Below, in pieces: positions 6,864-12,555 of a stretch of 12,555 nt of DNA. The notes below the pieces were generated by a model. The model had not been told where the DNA came from, did not search any database, and saw only the letters and a program-made list of their open reading frames with translations. Made by a program: the position numbers and the translations under genes. This DNA is from Deltaproteobacteria bacterium (GTDB lineage Bacteria; Desulfobacterota; Desulfuromonadia; Desulfuromonadales; Geothermobacteraceae), in the NCBI GenBank assembly GCA_003695205.1, contig RFIO01000338.1, positions 1 through 12,555 of the forward strand, given 5' to 3'. The stretch's first letter is position 1. Every line of letters starts with the position of its first letter.

Positions 6864-8234
6864 TCAAAGAAAACCGAACTTCTTCATCCGGTAGCGGAAG
6901 GCATCGATACCGAGATTGAGCTTTTTGGCCGCCTTGGACTGGTTCCCCTCGGACAGCTCCAGGGCCTGGCGGATCAGCTCCCGTTCGACATCCTCGATAT
7001 CGATTCCCTCCGGCGGCAACTGGAAACCGATGGGGCCGCTGGCGACGCTGGTGGTTTTCGAGACGATCTCCTGCGGCAGGTGCTCGAGCAAAAGCGTTTC
7101 GTCGCTTTCCAGGATGATGGCGCGCTCAATAACGTTCTTCAGTTCGCGGGTATTGCCGGGCCAGGAATATTCGAGCAGGAACTTCTCCGCCATCCTGGAA
7201 ACGCCCTTGACGCTCTTGCCGAACTCCCGGTTGAAGTGGGCGATGAAGTGTTCGACCAGGGGCATGATATCCTCCCGACGCTCGCGCAGCGGTGGCAGAA
7301 AGATGGGAATGACCTGGATGCGGTAGTAGAGGTCGTTGCGGAAGGTCTTCTCCTCGATCGCCTTGAGCAGGTCCTTGTTGGTGGCCGAGACGATGCGCAC
7401 GTCGACCGCGATATCGCGGGTGCCGCCGATACGCCGGAAACGTCGCTCCTCGAGGACACGCAGAAGCTTTGCCTGCATGCCCATCTCCATGTCGCCGATC
7501 TCGTCGAGAAAGATGGTCCCGCCGTCGGCCAGTTCGAACAGGCCCTTCTTCTGGCTCTTGGCGTCGGTAAAGGAGCCCTTCTCGTGCCCCATCAGTTCCG
7601 ATTCGAGCAGGGTTTCTGGCACGGCGGCGCAGTTGATGGCCATAAACGGCTTTTCGACGCGGGCACTTTCGTAATGGATCGCCTTGGCGACCAGCTCCTT
7701 GCCTGTGCCGCTTTCCCCCTGGATCAGCACCGTGCTGGCATCTGACTGGGCGATTTTGCGGATCATCGCCTTGACGTTTTCGATGTGCTTGCTGACGCCG
7801 ATGATGTTCTCAAGGCCGTACTTGCTCGACTGCTCGGAGCGAAGGTGCGCAACTTCGCGCTTGAGATCCTTGGTCTCGAAGGCCTTCCTGATGACAATGG
7901 CCAGCTCGTCGAGGTTGAAGGGCTTGTTGATGTAGTCAAAAGCCCCGAGGCGCATCGCCTTGACCGCGGTTTCAAGCACGCCGAGGGCTGTCACCATGAT
8001 GACGATGATATCCTCATCCTGCTCCTTGATCTTTTCCAGCACCTCAAGGCCATTCATACCCGGCAGCTGGATATCGAGCAGAACCAGGTCGGGAGCGTCC
8101 TGCTGGATGGCACGCAGGGCGTCCTCGCCGGAGGCGGCCGTGGCGACCTCGTAACCCTGCTTGCTGAGGTTCTGCTCCAGCGACCAGCGAATCAGCTGTT
8201 CGTCATCGACAACGAGTATCCTGTTTTTAGCCAC
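6864..8234 (-). CDS. NtrC-family sigma-54-dependent response regulator
   Basis: Cytoplasmic activator of 456 residues, partner of the overlapping kinase. The receiver domain is about 4-120: acidic pair D10-D11, phospho-acceptor D54 in LLDIQLPG, T82, K104. The AAA+ domain is about 142-370: Walker A GESGTGKE (173-180), L1 loop GSFTDA (220-225) in place of GAFTGA, Walker B FLDE (242-245), ATN sensor I (285-287), arginines R299 and R305, and sensor II in SWPGNTREL. The Fis-type helix-turn-helix is about 431-455 (NQSKAAKKLN...). The start is taken as GTG at 8234, preceded by GAGGAG at good spacing and giving a normal receiver N-terminus. A TTG at 8261 would add nine basic residues and has no ribosome site. 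The start overlaps the kinase stop by 8 bases, suggesting translational coupling. The nearest candidate target is the sigma-54 promoter at 6505-6520. Confidence 0.95.
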   Translation of the reverse strand: MAKNRILVVDDEQLIRWSLEQNLSKQGYEVATAASGEDALRAIQQDAPDLVLLDIQLPGMNGLEVLEKIKEQDEDIIVIMVTALGVLETAVKAMRLGAFDYINKPFNLDELAIVIRKAFETKDLKREVAHLRSEQSSKYGLENIIGVSKHIENVKAMIRKIAQSDASTVLIQGESGTGKELVAKAIHYESARVEKPFMAINCAAVPETLLESELMGHEKGSFTDAKSQKKGLFELADGGTIFLDEIGDMEMGMQAKLLRVLEERRFRRIGGTRDIAVDVRIVSATNKDLLKAIEEKTFRNDLYYRIQVIPIFLPPLRERREDIMPLVEHFIAHFNREFGKSVKGVSRMAEKFLLEYSWPGNTRELKNVIERAIILESDETLLLEHLPQEIVSKTTSVASGPIGFQLPPEGIDIEDVERELIRQALELSEGNQSKAAKKLNLGIDAFRYRMKKFGFL

Positions 8235-9732
8235 CTGTCTCCTCTTTCGCTTGCGCTTCAATTTCAGGTCGGAAGTGTACCGGCAATTCTATAGTGAAAA
8301 CTGTTCCTTCGCCAACTTCGCTTTCAACCCCGATGGTGCCGCCATGCTGTTCAACCAGCTGCTTGCAGATCGCCAGCCCCAGGCCGGTCCCCTGATTCTT
8401 GGTGGTGTGGAAGGGGGTGAAGATACGATCGAGCATATCCGGAGCGATGCCGGGTCCTGTGTCGCGGATCTCGACGTGGATCAGCTCCCGGCCCCGAGGG
8501 CCGGTCTTCACCGAGCTGTGCACCGTCAGGGTGCCGCCCTCCTCCATCGCCTGGATGGCATTGATGATGATGTTGAACAGCACCTGCTGAATCTGCTTGG
8601 CGTCGACCAGGGCAGGAGGCAGCTCGCGGGCCAGCTCCTTGACCCGGTGGATGTTGCGCGCCTCGGGGTGCTGGGAAATAAAGAAGAGGGTTTCCTTGAT
8701 CAGGTTGTTGATATCGACCCAGGTCATCTCCGGTTTGCCGGGCCGCCCGAAATAGAGCAGGTCGGTTACCGTCTTGTTGAGCCGGGCGATCTGTTCGAGC
8801 ACCTGGTCGACAACCTCGCGCCGGGGGTCGTCTTCGGGAAAATCCTGCGCCAGCACCGAAATGGCGCCGCTGATTCCCGCCAGCGGATTCTTGATCTCGT
8901 GGGCCAGACCTGTGGCCATCTCGCCGACCGAGGCGAGTCGGTCAGCCCGCTGCATCTGCCGGTAATGGACCTCCTCGAGCTCCTCTCGGGCGCGCTGCAG
9001 CTTGTCGACCATCGAGTTGAAACTGCGAATCAGGCTGCCCATCTCGTCCGCGTAACGCGGCTCCAGCCGGACGGAAAGGTCGCCCTGCTCCACCAGGGCC
9101 ATCTTGTCGGCCATCTCCTCCATGGGACGGCGAACGAAGCGCAGCAGCAGAAAGGAAATGCCGCCCGACAGAATCAGGATGGTCACCACCATGTGCAGCA
9201 TGAACGACTGGTAGGATTCCCAGATCTGGTCGGTCATCTGCTCGAGGGAGAAGTTGAGATCGAGAACACCGACCACCTTGCGCCCTTCGCCGTGGCAGAG
9301 AAAGCACTGTTCGTCGGTGACGATCGGCCGCACCAGCCCGAGCACATCCTTGCCGTCGACCTTGAAGACACCCTCGACCCGGTTGTTCTGGTACAGGGTG
9401 AGGTCGAAGCTGCGCAGCCGCCGACCGATCTCTGTCGGGCGGGAGGATTTCAGGATGGTGCCGTCGGGATGAAAAATGCGCACGGTGGCAACACTGTGGC
9501 TGCGACCGACCATTTCGAGAATGTTCTGGACGTCGTAGCTGTTGCCGACCCGCATGGAGTTGAAGATCGCCTTTTCAACCGTGGTCAGCAGCAGGTGCGC
9601 GCTGCGGCGGGTCGAGTTGATCAGGTGTTCTTCTTCGCGCCGGATATGGAACATGGTGAAGGCGCCGATGACGATCGACACCAGCAGAATATTGAGCAGT
9701 ATGACGCGGGCAACCAGGGACTGGAAGATCAC
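8227..9732 (-). CDS. Sensor histidine kinase with periplasmic haem-c motif
   Basis: Membrane-bound kinase of 501 residues that should phosphorylate the next gene's product. Transmembrane helices are at about 7-27 and 178-200, enclosing a periplasmic region of about 150 residues with Cache/PAS-like character. Near the end of that region is CFLCH (C143-C146-H147) followed by GEG, a single covalent haem site, so the input is probably redox state or a haem ligand. A HAMP domain follows (about 198-250), then the H box LAHEIKNPL with H278, N box around N387/N391, G1 DTGPG (424-428), F box FTPFHTTK and G2 GTGLGLA (448-454). The start is the GTG at 9732, about 10 bases after GGAGG; a GTG at 9741 lies only 1 base after it and adds three residues. 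The stop TAA overlaps the regulator start. Haem binding is inferred from the motif and topology. Confidence 0.93.
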   Translation of the reverse strand: MIFQSLVARVILLNILLVSIVIGAFTMFHIRREEEHLINSTRRSAHLLLTTVEKAIFNSMRVGNSYDVQNILEMVGRSHSVATVRIFHPDGTILKSSRPTEIGRRLRSFDLTLYQNNRVEGVFKVDGKDVLGLVRPIVTDEQCFLCHGEGRKVVGVLDLNFSLEQMTDQIWESYQSFMLHMVVTILILSGGISFLLLRFVRRPMEEMADKMALVEQGDLSVRLEPRYADEMGSLIRSFNSMVDKLQRAREELEEVHYRQMQRADRLASVGEMATGLAHEIKNPLAGISGAISVLAQDFPEDDPRREVVDQVLEQIARLNKTVTDLLYFGRPGKPEMTWVDINNLIKETLFFISQHPEARNIHRVKELARELPPALVDAKQIQQVLFNIIINAIQAMEEGGTLTVHSSVKTGPRGRELIHVEIRDTGPGIAPDMLDRIFTPFHTTKNQGTGLGLAICKQLVEQHGGTIGVESEVGEGTVFTIELPVHFRPEIEAQAKEETGG

Positions 9733-9843
9733 GACCGCCACGCCTCCGGACGGATGCCGGCCGGAGCCGACGGAACAGGCGCATCAGGGGTGAACGGGGC
9801 AGGCACGGCCGGAACGCCCTCCCCCCCTGGCGTCAGGATGCCT

Positions 9844-10413
9844 CTACTTGTCGTCATCGCCCACCAGGTAGGAAAGAATGATGTCGTCCAGGGCCGGGAC
9901 CTCAGGCTCTTTTTGCGGCTCGGGCCGTGGTTCGGGGGCCTTCGGCTTCGGCGCGGGAGTCGGCTCTGGGACAGGGGCCGATGCCGGTGGCTGCGGCGTC
10001 CTGGCCGGCTGCCGGGCGGGCGACGCGACCGGCCGGGTCCGCACCGGAGTCACCGGCCGCCGCGGTTCGGGCTTCGGAGCGGGTTTCGCCTCCGGTTCGA
10101 CTGCCGGCCCGGGAGCCGGCGAAGGGGATGCGGGGCCGGCACCGCCGATCATGGCATCGATTTTGTCATCGAAATCGCCGTCCCGAAGGCGGCGCAGCAT
10201 CTCCTTGTGCTGCTCCTTCATCAGGTCTTCAACGACCTGCTCGAGATTACTCACCCGGGTGATATCGGCATAGGAGGTCTTTTTGGAGGCCAGAATGGTC
10301 CCGCCGCAGTAGACCAGGGTGGTGATGTGGGGCGAACGAACGCCGCCGTCCTCGGTCTGGATGTGGAACACCCGGTCCCGGTAACGAAAATTGTGATTGA
10401 AACCGACTACCAT
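9844..10413 (-). CDS. Conserved-looking protein with Pro/Ala-rich linker, function unknown
   Basis: Protein of 189 residues that I cannot name. Residues 1 to about 92 form a compact-looking head (VVGFNHNFRYRDRVFHIQTEDGG, then ITTLVYCGGTILASKKTSYADI, then a charged helix with LMKEQHKEMLRRLRDGDFD). I have an impression that similar heads occur in Geobacter-group hypothetical proteins, which was not checked. Residues about 93-172 are a low-complexity Pro/Ala/Arg/Glu linker, and the last 16 residues are an acidic-hydrophobic peptide (ALDDIILSYLVGDDDK). No signal peptide or membrane helix is visible, so it is probably cytoplasmic. AGGA lies about 5 bases before the ATG. It sits between the GerMN gene and the kinase gene, with gaps of 121 and 111 bases, in the same direction. 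Confidence 0.82.
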   Translation of the reverse strand: MVVGFNHNFRYRDRVFHIQTEDGGVRSPHITTLVYCGGTILASKKTSYADITRVSNLEQVVEDLMKEQHKEMLRRLRDGDFDDKIDAMIGGAGPASPSPAPGPAVEPEAKPAPKPEPRRPVTPVRTRPVASPARQPARTPQPPASAPVPEPTPAPKPKAPEPRPEPQKEPEVPALDDIILSYLVGDDDK

Positions 10414-10470
10414 GATTTCCTGTCCGTCATAGGGGCGCGCTCTGCGCCCTCCCCGGTCTCCCGTGTCCGC

Positions 10471-10498
10471 CAGGCCTGCGGTCCGGGGCCTGTTTTAT
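10471..10498 (+). terminator. Plus-strand terminator-like hairpin between minus-strand genes
   Basis: CAGGCC and GGCCTG form a 6-bp stem around 10 bases (10471-10492), followed by TTTTATT. The U run follows the stem only on the plus strand. On the coding (minus) strand it gives a hairpin without a T tail in the gap between the GerMN gene and the unknown gene, so it is not good evidence for an operon break. Confidence 0.25.
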
Positions 10499-10534
10499 TA
10501 ACGGGAGGCCGCTGTCCTCTGCGGCTCCCTCGTC

Positions 10535-11158
10535 TCAGCGGCCGTCCGCTTCGCCGGTCCCGCCATCACCCGGTGCGTCCTCGAACGACCGGGCCGCGCG
10601 CCGAACCAGGCGAAAATCGGGCGTGATCGGCAGACGCAGGTCGACATGCCCCTTGAGCGTATCGACGGGGTTGCCTTCAACCTTGATGCGAACCTGGCGC
10701 AGCCAGGGAAAATTGACCGCCAGGGTATCTGCGACGGCATAAGCGGTCAGCAGTTCGGCACGACTGCCGCCCGGGTGGGCCGCAACCAGTTCCCGGCTGA
10801 AATCGACCACGGCCATGTCCTCGTCGAGCCCGACCTCCAGCACGCGCGTGCCGGCAGGCAGGACCGGCGCCAGGTCATCACGCCCGGCCGGTGGCCCGGC
10901 CGCCAGCAGGGCGAGAAGACCGCGCATGCAGTCAACATCCTCGTTGCAGCCGGCAACCTGCCCGGAAACCGAGTCGAGGGCCAACCCGTCGGCGGCGACG
11001 AAGTAGAGCAGAACATCACGCTCCTCGGGGGCCGGCTGCGGTTCAGTTGGTGCCTGAGCCAATGGTGCCTCGGTCGGCTGCAAGGCCCGGTGGCTCCAGA
11101 GCCCGGCCGCGGCCGCCAGCACGCCGGCCAGCAACAGAACCGGCCAGAGGCGCCTCAT
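10535..11158 (-). CDS. Exported GerMN-domain protein
   Basis: Protein of 207 residues with an N-terminal signal or anchor (MRRLWPVLLLAGVLAAAAGLW), a Pro/Ala/Glu spacer to about residue 46, and a GerMN domain at about 47-180. Features supporting GerMN are the DVLLYFVAADGLAL opening strand, the LLALLAAGPP helix, the DMAVVDFSREL strand, and the NPVDTLKGHVDLRLPI ending. Cys71 and Cys77 are close together and could pair if exported. In non-sporulating bacteria such proteins are thought to be envelope or peptidoglycan-associated, which fits the neighbour murI. The ATG overlaps the murI stop by four bases (ATGA), with GGGAGAGG about 6 bases upstream, so translation is coupled. There is no lipobox Cys after the hydrophobic stretch, so it is probably not a lipoprotein. 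Confidence 0.85.
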   Translation of the reverse strand: MRRLWPVLLLAGVLAAAAGLWSHRALQPTEAPLAQAPTEPQPAPEERDVLLYFVAADGLALDSVSGQVAGCNEDVDCMRGLLALLAAGPPAGRDDLAPVLPAGTRVLEVGLDEDMAVVDFSRELVAAHPGGSRAELLTAYAVADTLAVNFPWLRQVRIKVEGNPVDTLKGHVDLRLPITPDFRLVRRAARSFEDAPGDGGTGEADGR

Positions 11159-12000
11159 CGCAGACCTCTCCCTGCACGGGCCGAATAGCGACCCGCTACC
11201 GTGGCGAGGTCGGCCGTCTCCACCTGGTCGAGCTCAGCACCGAAAAACGGCCTCCCGACCCGACGGAACCTTTCGGGAAGATCGGTGACATGAAAAACCA
11301 CATCCCCGCGCCGATCCCCGGCAAACTCGGCGTCGTCAGCCGCGAGCATGGAGGCCATCACCTCGGCGGTCGCCTCAGCGGAATCGACCAGCCGCACCTC
11401 CGGACCGACGAGGCGTTGCAGAACCGGCTTGAGCAGTGGGTAGTGGGTACATCCCAGCACCAGGGTGTCGATCTTCGCCTCGATCAGGGGAGCAAGATAC
11501 TCCCGGGCACAGATTTCCGCCACGGGATGCTCGCCCCAACCCTCCTCGGCCAGCGGCACGAACAGGGGACAGGGCACACTGAGCACCCTGGCCCGCGGCC
11601 GGCGCCGCAGGATCGCCCGGTCATAGGCCCGACTGGCGACGGTCCCCTCGGTGCCGATCACGCCCACCGTACCGCTGCGGGTCAACCGACAGGCCTGGTC
11701 CGCCCCCGGCTCGATCACCCCGACCACCGGCAGGCGGAAGCGCCGGGCCAGTTCGGGCAGCGCGACGCTGGCGGCGGTATTGCAGGCGACCACCAGCATC
11801 TTGACCCCTTGCTCCACCAGAAAGGACGCGGCCTGGACTGCGTAGCGCAGCACGGTTTCAGGCCCCTTGGTGCCATAGGGAACCCGGGCGGTATCCCCGA
11901 GATAGACGAAGGATTCGGCGGGCAGACGCCGCCGGGCGGCCGAAAGAACCGTCAGCCCGCCAATACCTGAATCGAATATGCCTATCGGCCTGTGGGGCAT
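11155..12000 (-). CDS. murI: Glutamate racemase
   Basis: Cytoplasmic enzyme of 281 residues interconverting L- and D-glutamate, supplying D-Glu for peptidoglycan. Full family length. Signatures are GIFDSGIGGLTVL at the N-terminus (D10, S11), YLGDTARVPYG (33-43), the first catalytic Cys in VACNTAA (C73), and the second in LGCTHYPLL (C184, followed by T185 and H186). The ATG at 12000 is preceded by GAGGTG at short spacing. A sigma-70-like promoter lies about 50 bases upstream on the same strand (12049-12077). The stop codon overlaps the start of the GerMN gene, so murI heads this minus-strand operon. No truncation or missing catalytic residue is seen. Confidence 0.97.
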   Translation of the reverse strand: MPHRPIGIFDSGIGGLTVLSAARRRLPAESFVYLGDTARVPYGTKGPETVLRYAVQAASFLVEQGVKMLVVACNTAASVALPELARRFRLPVVGVIEPGADQACRLTRSGTVGVIGTEGTVASRAYDRAILRRRPRARVLSVPCPLFVPLAEEGWGEHPVAEICAREYLAPLIEAKIDTLVLGCTHYPLLKPVLQRLVGPEVRLVDSAEATAEVMASMLAADDAEFAGDRRGDVVFHVTDLPERFRRVGRPFFGAELDQVETADLATVAGRYSARAGRGLR

Positions 12001-12048
12001 GTCACCTCAAAAAACATCGAAACCTTGGACAGTTAGATTGACCTTCCG

Positions 12049-12077
12049 ATGCTAGAGAAGGGGAAGTCAAATGTCAA
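12049..12077 (-). promoter_or_regulatory. Sigma-70-like promoter of murI
   Basis: On the minus strand a perfect TTGACA (12072-12077) is followed by exactly 17 bases and TAGCAT (12049-12054, 4 of 6 matches to TATAAT). The predicted start near 12042 leaves a leader of about 41 bases before the murI ATG. No operator-like dyad was noted in it. Confidence 0.7.
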
Positions 12078-12126
12078 GCTTCGCAACCGTCATCCCGCCC
12101 CCTTTCACTTGCGAGGAGCAGAACGA

Positions 12127-12135
12127 TGCTATAAC
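12127..12135 (+). promoter_or_regulatory. Extended -10 promoter of the small membrane protein gene
   Basis: The plus strand reads TG-C-TATAAC, an extended -10 element with 5 of 6 matches to TATAAT. There is a TTGCGA 15 bases upstream, which is a poor fit for a -35 box. The predicted start is near 12141, about 60 bases before the ATG at 12202. It is divergent from the murI promoter, with the two -10 elements about 75 bases apart. Confidence 0.5.
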
Positions 12136-12201
12136 ATGGCGTATCCTGATGAAAAAAAGGCCAGTGGCCGATGCCGGACCAGGCTTCGCGGAGGGATATC
12201 G

Positions 12202-12528
12202 ATGGACAAACTGCTCGAACTGCTGCAGAACCTGCAGACCGACAGACTGATCCAGTGGCTCAACGAGCTCAAGCTCGCCGAACTGGTCCACAACCCGGCC
12301 TTCCTGGGGGTCGTGGCCGTTGTCGCCGCCGTCTGCCTGTTCAAACGCTGGTACGGCTTTCTCGGCATCGTCGGCGGGCTGGCCGGGTTTGTCTGGCTGC
12401 TCTCCTACACCCTGGAGAGGGGTACAGAGCTTGACAGCGCCGGCAACCCGACCCTGCTGGTCTTTATCGGCGGCGGCGTCGTCATCATCGGCATCGTCAT
12501 CTACCTGCTGTTCATCAAATCGGAATAG
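12202..12528 (+). CDS. Small three-helix membrane protein, function unknown
   Basis: Protein of 108 residues that I do not recognise. An amphipathic N-terminal part (MDKLLELLQNLQTDRLIQWL...) of about 32 residues precedes three hydrophobic segments at about 33-47, 51-69 and 84-104. It ends in the short charged tail IKSE. There are no Cys, His or Asp clusters suggesting catalysis or metal binding. The ATG at 12202 is chosen because GGAGGG lies about 7 bases upstream and the hydrophobic pattern begins after it. The frame is open back to an ATG at 12049, but that would start inside the murI promoter and add 51 residues with no ribosome site. It is divergent from murI. Confidence 0.78.
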   Translation: MDKLLELLQNLQTDRLIQWLNELKLAELVHNPAFLGVVAVVAAVCLFKRWYGFLGIVGGLAGFVWLLSYTLERGTELDSAGNPTLLVFIGGGVVIIGIVIYLLFIKSE

Positions 12529-12540
12529 CCCCGTATCCGC

Positions 12541-12555
12541 ATGATCGGCCTGACC
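12541..12555 (+). CDS. Possible first codons of a downstream gene
   Basis: An ATG 12 bases after the preceding stop opens a frame reading MIGLT to the window edge. The five residues resemble the beginning of dephospho-CoA kinase (CoaE), whose P-loop follows such a start. Five residues cannot establish this, and no clear ribosome site is seen, so this is only a hint. Confidence 0.2.

Noticed and set aside
8235..8261. Upstream TTG start for the response regulator, adding nine basic residues
   Set aside because: There is no ribosome site before it, while the GTG at 8234 has GAGGAG close upstream and gives a normal receiver-domain N-terminus.
8161..10626. Plus-strand open frame of 821 codons
   Set aside because: It spans the antisense of the kinase, the unknown gene and parts of their neighbours, with no domain logic. 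It is a GC-rich shadow.
12049..12201. Upstream ATG start for the small membrane protein
   Set aside because: It overlaps the murI promoter, lacks a ribosome site and would precede the predicted transcription start; the ATG at 12202 has GGAGGG.

Overview
The window looks like chromosome from a high-GC, Gram-negative, metal- or electrode-respiring bacterium of the Desulfuromonadia (Geobacter/Desulfuromonas type). The evidence is the density of c-type cytochromes, a Geobacter-style CX4CH...CXXCH haem module, a sensor kinase with a periplasmic haem-c motif, a sigma-54 response regulator and a good -24/-12 promoter. No match was run, so the lineage is an inference from gene content. No tRNA, rRNA, CRISPR array, insertion sequence or phage gene was seen.

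Left block (1-6413, all minus strand) is a three-gene secreted operon. In transcription order it encodes a 959-residue exported beta-propeller/FN3/PEGA/VCBS-repeat protein (3534-6413), a 279-residue tetrahaem cytochrome resembling the OmcE type (2647-3486), and a giant multihaem cytochrome (2581 to beyond base 1) with 22 haem motifs in the 860 residues visible. Gaps are 47 and 65 bases. All three have signal peptides, which suggests an extracellular or outer-surface electron-transfer system.

Middle spacer (6414-6863) has no convincing gene. It holds a sigma-54-type promoter (6505-6520) reading into the cytochrome operon, a nine-base C/G tract, a perfect 16-bp hairpin that should terminate the upstream operon, and several smaller dyads.

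Right block (6864-12000, minus strand) reads murI (glutamate racemase), a GerMN-domain exported protein, an unrecognised protein with a conserved-looking head and Pro/Ala linker, a histidine kinase with CXXCH in its periplasmic sensor region, and an NtrC-family sigma-54 activator. The kinase and regulator genes overlap by 8 bases. murI has a strong sigma-70-like promoter and the block may be one long operon ending at the hairpin.

At the right edge a divergent promoter drives a small three-helix membrane protein (12202-12528), followed by what may be the first codons of another gene.

The main idea is a possible regulatory circuit: a haem-c redox sensor kinase phosphorylates a sigma-54 activator, which switches on the adjacent sigma-54 promoter of a cytochrome operon. 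The parts are visible in the sequence; the link between them is an inference.
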